Below are positions 33,535-41,375 of a stretch of 64,000 nt of DNA, piece by piece (positions within the stretch are counted from its first letter, which is position 1; each line of letters begins with the position of its first letter). The DNA is from JAJISK01 sp046759185. GTDB taxonomy: Archaea > Thermoplasmatota > Thermoplasmata > RBG-16-68-12 > JAJISG01. The position numbers and the translations under genes were made by a program. The notes under the pieces are model-generated. The model saw only the letters and a list, made by a program, of their open reading frames with translations. It was not told the origin of the DNA and did no database searches. The stretch is taken from assembly GCA_046759185.1 (NCBI GenBank), contig JBHIBO010000002.1:1-64000 (forward strand), read 5' to 3'.

Positions 33535-34698
33535 GTGGCCAAATCCCCCTCCCTCCTCCTCTACGACGAGGGGTACCTGGACTACAACTTCGGACCGGCG
33601 CACCCCTTCCAGCAGGGCCGCGTCAAACTCGCCCGGGAACTCATCGACGGGGTGGGTCTCCTGGGACATCCGATGGCCCGGGAGGAGGCGGCCCTCCCCG
33701 CTTCCGAGGCACACCTCTTGCTCGCCCACGCCCCGGAGTACCTCGAGGTCGTGCAGCAGGCCGGCGAGAATCCCGCGACGGCGGGGATGCGCTACCTCGA
33801 CTACGGCCTCGGGAGCGCCGACAACCCCATCTTCCCTCGCATGTACGAGGCCGCTGCCCTCCCCACAGGAGGTACCCTCGCTGCCGTCGACGCCGTGCGC
33901 CGGGGCGAGGCCCACAACGCCTTCAACCTCGGCGGCGGCTTTCACCACGCCCATCGCGCCCGGGCGTCGGGGTTCTGCATCTTCAACGACCTCTCGGTGG
34001 CCATCCACCACCTCCTCCAGGAGGGCGTCTCACGGATCCTCTACCTCGACGTCGACGCCCACCACGGGGACGGGGTCCAATACGCCTTCTACGAGGACCC
34101 GCGGGTCCTGACCATCTCGCTCCACGAGGACGGTCGATACCTCTTCCCTGGGACGGGCTCTATCGACGAGGTGGGGGAGGGGGAGGGTGAGGGATACAGC
34201 GTCAACGTGCCCCTGCCCCCGCGGACCGGGGACGAGGCTTACCTCGATGCCTTCCGCGCCGTGGTGCCTCCCCTGGTCGAGGCCTTCGCGCCTGACCTCA
34301 TCCTCAACCAGTTCGGGATTGACACCTACGTCACCGATCCCCTGACGCACCTCGGCCTCGGCACGTCCGCCCATCGGGCCATCGCCCAAGAGGCCCGGGC
34401 TCTCGCGGATCGGGTGTGTGGGGGACGATGGGTGGTGACGGGGGGCGGCGGCTACGAGCCCTCGGCCGTCGCGCGTGCATGGGCCCTCGTCTACGGGGTG
34501 ATGCTCGGCGCCGGGATGGAGGACGCCATCCCCGAAGACGTGGCTTCGCTCCACCGCACCCTCTTTGGCGGCGACCTCGGGACAGGGGGCTTGGTCGACG
34601 ATCCCCAACCCTCGACCCCCGCGGCCGAACGGGCCTTGGAAGGGGTCCTCGATCGGGTGAAAGCAACGGTGTTCCCCTTCCACGGATTGGAGTCCTAG
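33535..34698 (+). CDS. acuC: Histone deacetylase family protein (AcuC-like)
   Basis: Zinc-dependent deacetylase of the class I/AcuC fold, 387 aa. The active-site elements are all there: tandem histidines in LGGGFHHAHRARASGFC (near residue 137), zinc ligands in YLDVDAHHGDGVQYAFY (near 170), ISLHEDG, and the TGGGGYEPSAVARAWAL segment carrying the catalytic loop (near 302). In Bacillus, AcuC deacetylates AcsA; here the gene is divergent from acs, so the same role is likely. Histones or Alba-type chromatin proteins are other possible substrates. GTG start. Confidence 0.92.
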   Translation: MAKSPSLLLYDEGYLDYNFGPAHPFQQGRVKLARELIDGVGLLGHPMAREEAALPASEAHLLLAHAPEYLEVVQQAGENPATAGMRYLDYGLGSADNPIFPRMYEAAALPTGGTLAAVDAVRRGEAHNAFNLGGGFHHAHRARASGFCIFNDLSVAIHHLLQEGVSRILYLDVDAHHGDGVQYAFYEDPRVLTISLHEDGRYLFPGTGSIDEVGEGEGEGYSVNVPLPPRTGDEAYLDAFRAVVPPLVEAFAPDLILNQFGIDTYVTDPLTHLGLGTSAHRAIAQEARALADRVCGGRWVVTGGGGYEPSAVARAWALVYGVMLGAGMEDAIPEDVASLHRTLFGGDLGTGGLVDDPQPSTPAAERALEGVLDRVKATVFPFHGLES

Positions 34699-34995
34699 GG
34701 GCCGCGGCTCGAGTGGGGAACGGGGTTGGCCTCCCTTGGGACAACGGTTATCGGGGAAAACGGTTAAATAAAAACCTCCGCATGCGCCGGCCGGGAATGC
34801 ACTCTACGCGCCCCTCACTATCATCCCTGAGACTGGTGTCTCAACTGCTTTTAACCCCAAGCTTCAACGAGCGGCCCACGAGGCCGCGAGGCCACTTCAT
34901 GGACTGGGATGAGATGCGAGAAGGGACCCGTTTTCGGAGCGCCGCCTCGCACGGCGTGACTCCCCGTCTCCCTGCAGCACAAAGGTTGGTGAAGG
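34699..34995. other. 297-base intergenic region upstream of the Mpa/PafA-like operon
   Basis: No supported gene. It holds an AT-rich element GGTTAAATAAAAACC (about 34764-34778), a perfect palindrome followed by a TATA-like box (separate entry), and a leader of roughly 110 bases before the ATPase. A short open frame from ATG 34899 runs into the ATPase gene but has poor composition and is not called. Confidence 0.5.
34828..34855 (+). promoter_or_regulatory. Palindrome plus TATA-like box upstream of the Mpa/PafA-like operon
   Basis: TGAGAC-TGGT-GTCTCA (34828-34843) is a perfect six-base inverted repeat, followed by CTGCTTTTAA (TATA-like TTTTAA at 34850-34855). The palindrome sits where an archaeal repressor or activator would meet the TFB/BRE region. 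Transcription should start near 34880, leaving an untranslated leader that ends in GGTGAAGG just before the ATPase ATG, an apparent Shine-Dalgarno site. Confidence 0.4.
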
Positions 34996-36591
34996 ATGGA
35001 ACGAAAGCGCAAGAAGGACGAGGGCGAGGCGGAGAAGGAGCAATCCGAGAAGGTCGCGGATAAGCGAGCGGCGAAGATTCGGGAGGAGATGGAGGACCGC
35101 CTCGAGCGGCTGCGCTACCAGTACGAGCGCGAGCTCAACAACTTCCGCTACGAGATCCAGGAGCGGGATTACCGGCTGAAGGCCTACGAGGACAAGTTCA
35201 ACAAGATCAAGGAGCCGCCCCTCCTCTACGCCTACGTCGTCCGCAAGGGCGGCGAGGACCTCTCGGGGAACCAGGTCGTCGTGGCCCGGGCCAGCGAGAT
35301 GCTGAAGGTCTCCGTGGGTTTCATCGACAAGGACGGCCTCGACATCGGCCAGTACGTCTGGGTTCACCCCCAGACCTACGCCATCGTGGAGGAGAGCCAG
35401 GAGGTCCACAAGGGCATCGTCGGCAAGGTCCAGGAGGTCCAAGAGACCAACCTCGTGGTCTCCATGGAGGGGGACCTGGAGAAGCGGATCATCAAGTGCG
35501 ACGTCGAGACCGCGAAGACCATCAAACCGGGCTACCAAGTCTCCATCCTTCCACCGACCATGGAGATCCTCCAGGTCATGCCGGACGCGGAGGTCAAGAG
35601 CCTCCTCTTGGGTGAGAAGCCCAACGTCACCTACGACCGGATTGGTGGGCTGGACGAGGCCATCGAGCGGATCAAGGACGTCGTTGTCCTTCCCTTCCAG
35701 GAGAAGAAGCTCTTCAAGAAGATCGACCTCAAGGCGCCCCGCGGCATCCTCCTCTACGGCCCGCCGGGCTGCGGCAAGACCCTCCTGGTCCGGGCCATCG
35801 CCACGGAGAACAACATGACGTTCTTCAACATCAGCGTGGCGGACATCCTCTCCAAATGGGTGGGCGAGAGTGAGCGGATCACCAAGGAGATCTTCCGACA
35901 GGCCCGGGATAAGAAGCCGAGCATCGTCTTCTTCGACGAGATTGAGGCCCTCTTCACCACCCGGGGCCTCTTGGACACCTCCGGCGTCCACAAGAACATC
36001 ATCGCCCAGATCCTGTCGGAGATGGACGGCCTCATCGAGATGGAGGACGTCTTCGTTATCGGGGCCACGAACCGGCCCGACCTCCTCGACCCGGCCCTTA
36101 TGCGGCCAGGGCGGTTCGACGAGATCATCGAGATCCCACGACCCGAACGGGACGCGGGGGAGATGATCCTGAGGATCTACCTGAAGAAGGGCCTCCCCAT
36201 CGAGAAATCCTTCGTCGACAAGCACGGGGGCTACGACGAGGCCCACCAGAAGCTGCTGTTCTACGTCCTCGAGGAGCTCTACGCCCAGGACCGCTGGGTG
36301 AAGATGAAGGTGGACGCCGAGGCGAAAGAGTCCGTGAAGACCGTCAAACGACGGGACATCGTCTCGGGCGCCATCATCGAGGCCATCGTGAAGACCGCGA
36401 AGAAGAACTTCGTGAAACGGGCCATCGAGATGCCGGCCAAGAAGCGAAGCGCGGCCGGCCTCTCCAAGGAAGACCTTCGCCTCGCTATCGAGGAGGAGTG
36501 CAAGGAACACGCCATCACGGAGATCTACATCTACGAGAAGCGGCAGCGCGAGGTCCGGCGGCAGAACGGCACCGACCCCATGGTCGGGTAG
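34996..36591 (+). CDS. ARC/Mpa-type proteasomal AAA ATPase
   Basis: Ring ATPase of 531 aa resembling mycobacterial Mpa/ARC. Layout: charged N-terminal coiled coil (about residues 15-70, the Pup-binding part in Mpa), an OB region of about 125 residues (75-200) that looks like two tandem OB folds as in Mpa rather than the single one of PAN, then the AAA module. Walker A is GPPGCGKT (255-262), Walker B VFFDE (311-315), pore-loop region SKWVGE (286-291), and GATNRPDLLDPALMRPGRFD for the sensor/arginine-finger part. FFDEIEALFTTRG closely parallels the Mpa sequence, as does the later C-terminal helical part. The end (DPMVG) lacks the HbYX or GQYL proteasome-docking tail. It is followed nine bases later by a PafA-like gene. 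Confidence 0.88.
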   Translation: MERKRKKDEGEAEKEQSEKVADKRAAKIREEMEDRLERLRYQYERELNNFRYEIQERDYRLKAYEDKFNKIKEPPLLYAYVVRKGGEDLSGNQVVVARASEMLKVSVGFIDKDGLDIGQYVWVHPQTYAIVEESQEVHKGIVGKVQEVQETNLVVSMEGDLEKRIIKCDVETAKTIKPGYQVSILPPTMEILQVMPDAEVKSLLLGEKPNVTYDRIGGLDEAIERIKDVVVLPFQEKKLFKKIDLKAPRGILLYGPPGCGKTLLVRAIATENNMTFFNISVADILSKWVGESERITKEIFRQARDKKPSIVFFDEIEALFTTRGLLDTSGVHKNIIAQILSEMDGLIEMEDVFVIGATNRPDLLDPALMRPGRFDEIIEIPRPERDAGEMILRIYLKKGLPIEKSFVDKHGGYDEAHQKLLFYVLEELYAQDRWVKMKVDAEAKESVKTVKRRDIVSGAIIEAIVKTAKKNFVKRAIEMPAKKRSAAGLSKEDLRLAIEEECKEHAITEIYIYEKRQREVRRQNGTDPMVG

Positions 36592-36600
36592 GAGAACGGA

Positions 36601-37896
36601 ATGCGGCCCCGGATCCAGGGAACGGAACACGAATACACGTTCTATTCGCGCAAGATGAGCCAGATGGGGGTCGATCCCCATATCCTCGGACTCGACTTGC
36701 TGAAGGAGAGCGACCTCCACAGCGCCGGCGAGTGGACCCAGAACGGGTCGCGCGCCTACTACGACGTCGGCCATCTGGAGATCTCCACCGCCGAGACCAC
36801 CAACGCCCGGGACGTCGTCGTCTGGGAGAAGGCCGGGGAGAAGATCGTGGACTGGCTCCGGAAGATGGTGGAGGAAAAGTACCTCGGGCCTGACGTGAAG
36901 CTCTGGGCGTTCAAGAACAACACCTCCCCCGACGGGACCTCTTACGGGAGTCACGAGAACTACTGCGTGTCCCGGGACCTCGTCTTCCCCGAGGCCTTCG
37001 CCCGGGAGCTCGTGCCCCACCTGGTGACTCGGTTCACCTACACCGGGGCGGGGGACCTCATCGACCGGAAGTACGTCTTGTCCCCCATGGCCTATCTGAC
37101 CTCGTCCTTGGTCAGCGGGGAGACGATGCACTCCACGGGCGTGCTGAACACCCGGGACGAGCCCCATGCGCTGCCCCAGCGATGGCGTCGGCTCCACCTC
37201 CTCGTGGGGGATGCCCTGATGAACGAGACGGCCATCCTTCTGCGCCACTTCACCACCTCCGCCATCCTCGACCTCATGGAGGACGAGGCCCTGGGGGACG
37301 TGCCCCGCCTGGAAGATCCCGTGAAGGACATGTGGCACAACGTGGAGCACATGAACCCGGAGAAGTGGAGGATGACCCTCAAGGACGGCTCCCAGGTCTC
37401 CCCACTGGATATCCAGCGCTACTACCTGGCGAAGGTGGAGGAGGTTGTGGAGACCGACGAGGAACGGCGGACCCTGCGCCTGTGGGAGGAGGTCTTGGGT
37501 GACCTTGAAGCCCGCAAGTCCAAGGAGCTCGCCTCTAAGGTAGAGTGGCTCGACCGCTACTTCGCCATCGAAGAGGCGGCGGAGGAGAAGCGCGCCTTCG
37601 AGGTGGAGATGATGGCGTGTAAGCAGTACTCCGAGGTCGGCCAGGATCGGGGCCTCTATTACAGCCGGCAAGAGCAGGGGTTGCTGGATCGAGTCGCTAC
37701 CGATGAGGAGATTCTGGAGGCGGTGTACGAGCCCCCCACTAACACCCGCGCGGCCCTGCGCCGCCGCCTTTGTGACGAGTACAAGGTCGTAGCCATCGAC
37801 TGGTCCTACGTCGTCGTCGACGACGGAGGGCGAAAACGGATCAACCTACCCGACCCGTATGAAACCGAGCTGGAGGAATTGCTTGTCCCAGCGTGA
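36601..37896 (+). CDS. Pup ligase / depupylase family protein (PafA-like)
   Basis: Carboxylate-amine ligase family of PafA and Dop, 431 aa. Matching blocks run along the whole chain: GTEHEY at 7-12 (Glu9 is the Mg-ATP ligand in PafA), NGSRAYYDVGHLEISTAE at 48-65 with Asp55 at the catalytic-base position (PafA Asp64), FKNNTSPDGTSYGSHENY at 104-121, VLNTRDEPHA at 181-190, RRLHLLVGDALMNE, SPLDIQRYYL, and ATDEEILEAVYEPPTNTRAALR. The short linker between the first two blocks and the C-terminal DW...DP segment resemble PafA more than Dop, which has an extra loop. Predicted to join the tag's side-chain carboxylate to target lysines with ATP. Only one such enzyme is in the window. Confidence 0.87.
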   Translation: MRPRIQGTEHEYTFYSRKMSQMGVDPHILGLDLLKESDLHSAGEWTQNGSRAYYDVGHLEISTAETTNARDVVVWEKAGEKIVDWLRKMVEEKYLGPDVKLWAFKNNTSPDGTSYGSHENYCVSRDLVFPEAFARELVPHLVTRFTYTGAGDLIDRKYVLSPMAYLTSSLVSGETMHSTGVLNTRDEPHALPQRWRRLHLLVGDALMNETAILLRHFTTSAILDLMEDEALGDVPRLEDPVKDMWHNVEHMNPEKWRMTLKDGSQVSPLDIQRYYLAKVEEVVETDEERRTLRLWEEVLGDLEARKSKELASKVEWLDRYFAIEEAAEEKRAFEVEMMACKQYSEVGQDRGLYYSRQEQGLLDRVATDEEILEAVYEPPTNTRAALRRRLCDEYKVVAIDWSYVVVDDGGRKRINLPDPYETELEELLVPA

Positions 37897-38059
37897 AGAA
37901 AGACCCCAGAAGAAGAAAAAGAAGAAGGAAGTCAAGGTCGAGTTCGAGGCCGGGAAGGTCTTCAAGCCCAGCGAGGCGAAGGATCAGGACTTCGAGCTGG
38001 ACCTGGACTCGGCGAAATTTCAAGCGAGAAAGGGAGAAGGAGGCGACCGGCGAACCTAG
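37883..38059 (+). CDS. Candidate Pup-like small modifier (58 aa)
   Basis: A short gene overlapping the ligase end by 14 bases, in the place where pup normally sits (mpa-ligase-pup). From TTG 37883 it gives 58 residues: Lys-rich N-terminal part (six lysines in a row at 10-15), central VEFEAGKVFKPSEAKDQDFE, and the end LDSAKFQARKGEGGDRRT. Its size, charge, lack of Cys and apparent disorder fit Pup, as does a C-terminal Gly-Gly, but the residue after GG is Asp and three more residues follow, instead of GGE/GGQ. Processing after Glu52 (…RKGE) or Asp55 would be needed. ATG 37859 would add eight residues. Third-position GC is high, so it is probably a real gene; its function is hypothesis. Confidence 0.5.
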   Translation: MSQREERPQKKKKKKEVKVEFEAGKVFKPSEAKDQDFELDLDSAKFQARKGEGGDRRT

Positions 38060-38391
38060 CACTATCGCTAACCCCCGTGCCTAGCCCCTAACCCCTACTC
38101 TTGCTGGTCATGGTAGGGCCAGGATGCTTTCTCTTGACTATCTAGCTGGGTTCATTGACAGCGGACGGAGACGCCGAGATTACATGACCGCCGGGGACGA
38201 GCCCCCCATCCGAAATCGGTTCTGAATTTCAAAAAACGCTCTACCGAAGAACGAGAGGACTCAACGCTCGGGGGAGTAAGGCCCTGGGCGGTTAGAGGTG
38301 TCACAGCACTGTGCCTCACCCTCCGTGCCCCTTCAATCGTGCCGCCAAATCTTTATTGCTCAGCCTCTCCCTTGAAACCCGAGGCAGGCTC
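38060..38391. other. 332-base region between the Pup-like locus and a crotonase gene
   Basis: No intact gene. It contains a short LAGLIDADG-like relic (separate entry), an inverted repeat CACAG-CA-CTGTG (38302-38313) and a TATA-like CTTTATTG (about 38351-38358) that may serve the crotonase gene at 38392. AT content is higher than in neighbouring genes. Confidence 0.5.
38124..38225 (+). pseudogene. Possible relic of a LAGLIDADG homing endonuclease
   Basis: A 33-codon frame beginning MLSLDYLAGFIDSGRRRRDY. The string YLAGFIDS is the core of a LAGLIDADG helix. Removing one G from the GCGGACGG run (about 38160-38165) would turn it into LAGFIDSDGDAEIT, the usual continuation of such domains, before a stop. 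So this looks like the start of a decayed endonuclease with a one-base insertion. It is short, and chance is possible. Confidence 0.35.
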
Positions 38392-39171
38392 ATGGGAAAG
38401 TTCATCGAGTTTGAGGTGGAGGACGGCGTCGGCGTCGCACGCCTGAACAAGCCCCCCGCCAACACGTACGATTATGCGCTCATGCGGGAGCTGGACGAGA
38501 TCATCGAGGAGGTCCGTTTCAACGACGACGTGAAAGTGGCCGTCCTCGGCAGCAAGCTGGAGAAGTTCTTCTCCGCCGGGGCGGACATCAAGATGCTCCA
38601 GCAGAGCGATCCCGATTACAAGGCGATGTTCTGCCTGCATTGCCAGGAGACCCTTGTGAAGATGGAGAACACGCCGAAGATCTGGATCGCGGGCATGAAC
38701 GGCCACGTCGTGGGCGGCGGTCTCGAGATCGCCCTCTCCACCGACATCCGGTTCATGGGCGAAGACAGCGGCCAGATCGGTCTGCCTGAGGTCACCCTGG
38801 GCGTTCTCCCCGGAACTGGAGGAACGCAGCGACTGCCCCGTCTCGTGGGCCGTGCCCGGGCCTTGGATATGATGATCACCGGCAAAACCCTCTCCCCGGA
38901 CGAGGCCGAGAAGATCGGGCTCGTAAACTACGTGTATCCTATGGATGAGCTGTGGGACAAGACCATGGAGTACGCGTCCCGACTCGCCAACGGCCCGAGC
39001 CGCGCCGTCGGCCTCATCAAGCGTTCCGTGACGGAAGGCCTAGAGATTCCCCTCAAGCAGGGCCTCGCTCTCGAGCGAGAGCTGCAAAACCGCCTTTTCG
39101 CAACGAAGGATGCCCACGAGGGGCTCACGGCCTGGGTGGAAAAGCGGAAGCCGGTCTTCGAGGGGCAGTAG
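38392..39171 (+). CDS. Enoyl-CoA hydratase/isomerase family protein (crotonase)
   Basis: Crotonase-fold enzyme, 259 aa from ATG 38392 (MGKFIEFEVEDGVGVARLNK); an earlier in-frame start would add 27 poorly conserved residues. Both catalytic glutamates are at family positions: VVGGGLEIALSTDIRF and IGLPEVTLGVLPGTGGTQRL. The oxyanion-hole segment SAGADIKML is intact. Most likely hydrates 2-enoyl-CoA in beta-oxidation, although crotonases are functionally diverse. Stand-alone, convergent with the frameshifted luciferase-like gene. Confidence 0.92.
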   Translation: MGKFIEFEVEDGVGVARLNKPPANTYDYALMRELDEIIEEVRFNDDVKVAVLGSKLEKFFSAGADIKMLQQSDPDYKAMFCLHCQETLVKMENTPKIWIAGMNGHVVGGGLEIALSTDIRFMGEDSGQIGLPEVTLGVLPGTGGTQRLPRLVGRARALDMMITGKTLSPDEAEKIGLVNYVYPMDELWDKTMEYASRLANGPSRAVGLIKRSVTEGLEIPLKQGLALERELQNRLFATKDAHEGLTAWVEKRKPVFEGQ

Positions 39172-39174
39172 CCG

Positions 39175-40117
39175 TTATGGCAATTGGTCCATCACGTGGT
39201 CGTGGATGAGTTCCATCGACCGCCGTTCCCACCCCCTGGCGAACGCTAGGATCAGGTGCTGCGCCCCCGCCTCAATGAACTTCTACCAAGGCCGAGGCCA
39301 TCCCCTCAGGCTCCCCGAGGTAGCCGCGGCCCCCGACGGCCCGGATGCGCTCCTCCGGGGCTCCGAGGGTCTGGGCGAAGCTCTTGACCATGTCGTCCAC
39401 CTGGGCGGCCTCCGCAACGAGGCCCCACGTGAAGTGGCTCCTGCCCATCTGGGAAAAAACCCGGCCCTCGTCCCTTGCGAACCGTCGCAGGGTCTCCATG
39501 CGTTCCCCGTACTCCTCCGCCGTGGGGAACGCACCAATGTTCACGCCGTCCGCCCAGCGGGCTGCAAGACGGAGAATCCGGTTTCCGCGGCCGCCGACCC
39601 ACAGGGGCGGCCCCCCGTCCTGAATGGGCTTGGGGGCACAGACGGCATCTTGGACGGTGTAGTACTCCCCGTCGAAGTTCGCCTTGTCCTCGGTCCACAT
39701 CTTCCGCAGGATCTGTAGGGCCTCTCCCATCCGATCGACGCGTTCGCGGTCCGAGGGGAAGGGGTAGCCGTAGGCGTTGTATTCCAGCTCCTTCCAGCCG
39801 GCCCCGATGCCGAACTCCAGGCGGCCGCGCGAGATGACGTCGAGAGAGGCGGCCATCTTTGCGAGGAGGCTGGGGTTCCGGTAGGAGTTGCTGGTGACCA
39901 GGGGCCCGATGCGAACCTTCGACAGGTCCGTCGCCAAGGCGGACATCAGGGTCCAGCATTCCAGGCAGTCCGTGTCCACCGCGTCCGCATTGAGCATGAA
40001 GTGGTCGCTGATGTGGAGGGTCGTGAACCCGAGCTCCTCGCAGGCCCGGCCCGTCTCCAGGACCTCCTCGTAGGTGTACCCGAACTGCGGCTCGATCTGG
40101 ACCCCCAGGGTAACCAT
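39175..40117 (-). pseudogene. LLM-class (F420-type) oxidoreductase with a one-base frameshift near its 3' end
   Basis: Luciferase-like monooxygenase fold, probably coenzyme-F420 or FMN dependent. From ATG 40117 it reads MVTLGVQIEPQFGYTYEEVL and runs for 281 residues to a premature stop after SALVEVH (39272). One base out, the next frame continues IEAGAQHLILAFARGWERRS and ends …MDQLP at 39175, which is exactly the missing C-terminal helix of the family. Deleting one C near 39275 restores a ~314-residue protein. Typical family strings are TSNSYRNPSLLAKMAASLDV and RLEFGIGAGWKELEY. It could be a real mutation or an assembly error; the truncated protein might still fold. A paralogue lies at 54470-55462. 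Confidence 0.8.
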
Positions 40118-40200
40118 GGCCCCGGTACGCCGCCTCCGGCTTAAGGGTCTCTCGACCGGGCGTTGCGGTTAAGTAGCATCCCCGGCCTCTAATTGATGCC

Positions 40201-41367
40201 GTGCGGAAGGTCGCCGTGGTGGGGACCGGACTCACCCATTGGGGGGTCCGAAAAGCTACCCTGAAGGAACTCGCCCAGGAGGCGGGCAAGGCCCTCTTCG
40301 ACGATGTGGACAATCTCCCGAAAGCGGAGGTGGACAGCCTCTTCGTCGGCAGCGCCCTGGCGGAACGTCTCGCCTTCCAGAGCTACGTCGCCCCCCTGGT
40401 GGCGGAGCAGCTGGGCATCCAGCCGACGCGCATGCTCGCCCGGACGGAGCTCGCGTGCGTCTCCGGCCAGTCGGCCATCAAGATGGCCTACATGGCCATC
40501 GCCACCGGCCTGAGCGACATCGCGGCCGTGGTCGGGGTGGAGAAGATGAACCTCCCAGACATGGCGGAGACCCAGGCGAGCCTGGCCGCGGTCCTGGATC
40601 GGGAGTGGGAGGGTGTGGCCGGCATGACCGCGCCGCCTTACTTCGCCATGGTCGCCCAGCGCCACATGTACGAGTACGGGACCACCCGGGAGCAGCTGGG
40701 CCTCGTCTCGGTGAAGAACCACCGCTTCTCGGCGACGAACCCCTACGCCCACTTTCCCAAGGAGGTCTCCCTCGACCAGGTGCTGAACTCGCCCATGGTC
40801 TCCACGCCCTTGCGCCTCCTCGATTCCTCGGGGATCACCGACGGGGCCGCTGCCGTGATGTTGGCGGGCGAGGACCGGGCCCGCGAATTCACGGACACGC
40901 CGGTGTACATCGAGGGCCTGGGACAGGCGGCCACGGGCAACCTGACGGTGAACCTACCCAGCCTCACAGAATGGCCTCAGATGCGCCGGGCGGTGGGGGA
41001 CGCCCTCGACATGGCGGGGGTCACCATCCAGGACATGGACCTGGCAGAGGTCCACGACTGTTTCAGCATCTCAGAGATCATGGAGTACGAAGAGTTGGGC
41101 CTCGCGGAGAAGGGCAAGGGGGGCCAGTTCATCGAGGAGGGACAGTCGGATATTGGGGGCCAGTTGCCCATGAACACCCGGGGAGGCCTCCTGGGCTGCG
41201 GACACCCCCTCGGGGCGACGGGCGTCGCACAGGTCGTCGAGGTGGTCCAACAGTTCACAGGGCACGTGCCTCGCGAACGGTACGTGGGTGGCACATGGGC
41301 GCTGACCCACAACCTCAGCGGGAACGCGAACAACCACAGCATCCTGGTGCTCCACCGGGCCTCGTGA
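40201..41367 (+). CDS. Thiolase (archaeal SCP2/acetyl-CoA acetyltransferase type)
   Basis: Thiolase-fold enzyme, 388 aa. The nucleophilic cysteine is in ARTELACVSGQSAIKMAY (near residue 87), the histidine segment is AEVHDCFSISEIMEYEELGL, and the C-terminal motif is GLLGCGHPLGATGVAQVVEV. The start is GTG 40201, 28 bases after a GGTTAAG box (40167-40173). It is directly followed by a zinc-ribbon OB protein (DUF35), the usual partner of this thiolase class; such pairs act in acetoacetyl-CoA synthesis or in thiolysis of specialised acyl-CoAs. Direction cannot be inferred. Confidence 0.92.
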   Translation: MRKVAVVGTGLTHWGVRKATLKELAQEAGKALFDDVDNLPKAEVDSLFVGSALAERLAFQSYVAPLVAEQLGIQPTRMLARTELACVSGQSAIKMAYMAIATGLSDIAAVVGVEKMNLPDMAETQASLAAVLDREWEGVAGMTAPPYFAMVAQRHMYEYGTTREQLGLVSVKNHRFSATNPYAHFPKEVSLDQVLNSPMVSTPLRLLDSSGITDGAAAVMLAGEDRAREFTDTPVYIEGLGQAATGNLTVNLPSLTEWPQMRRAVGDALDMAGVTIQDMDLAEVHDCFSISEIMEYEELGLAEKGKGGQFIEEGQSDIGGQLPMNTRGGLLGCGHPLGATGVAQVVEVVQQFTGHVPRERYVGGTWALTHNLSGNANNHSILVLHRAS

Positions 41368-41375
41368 GGGAGGAG

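Noticed and set aside
34899..35063. Short open frame in the leader of the Mpa-like gene
   Set aside because: Overlaps the ATPase start out of frame and has Arg/Gly-rich composition; no support as a leader peptide.
34897..37671. 924-codon open frame antisense to the Mpa-like and PafA-like genes
   Set aside because: A shadow frame: leucine/valine/histidine-rich with no domain pattern, opposite two genes with clear family motifs. High GC makes such frames common.
37893..38084. Arg/Ser-rich 63-residue frame starting GTG at the ligase stop
   Set aside because: Its composition is what the +1 frame of a Lys/Glu-rich gene gives; the other frame has the plausible amino-acid and third-base pattern. 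It remains a weak alternative for the third gene.
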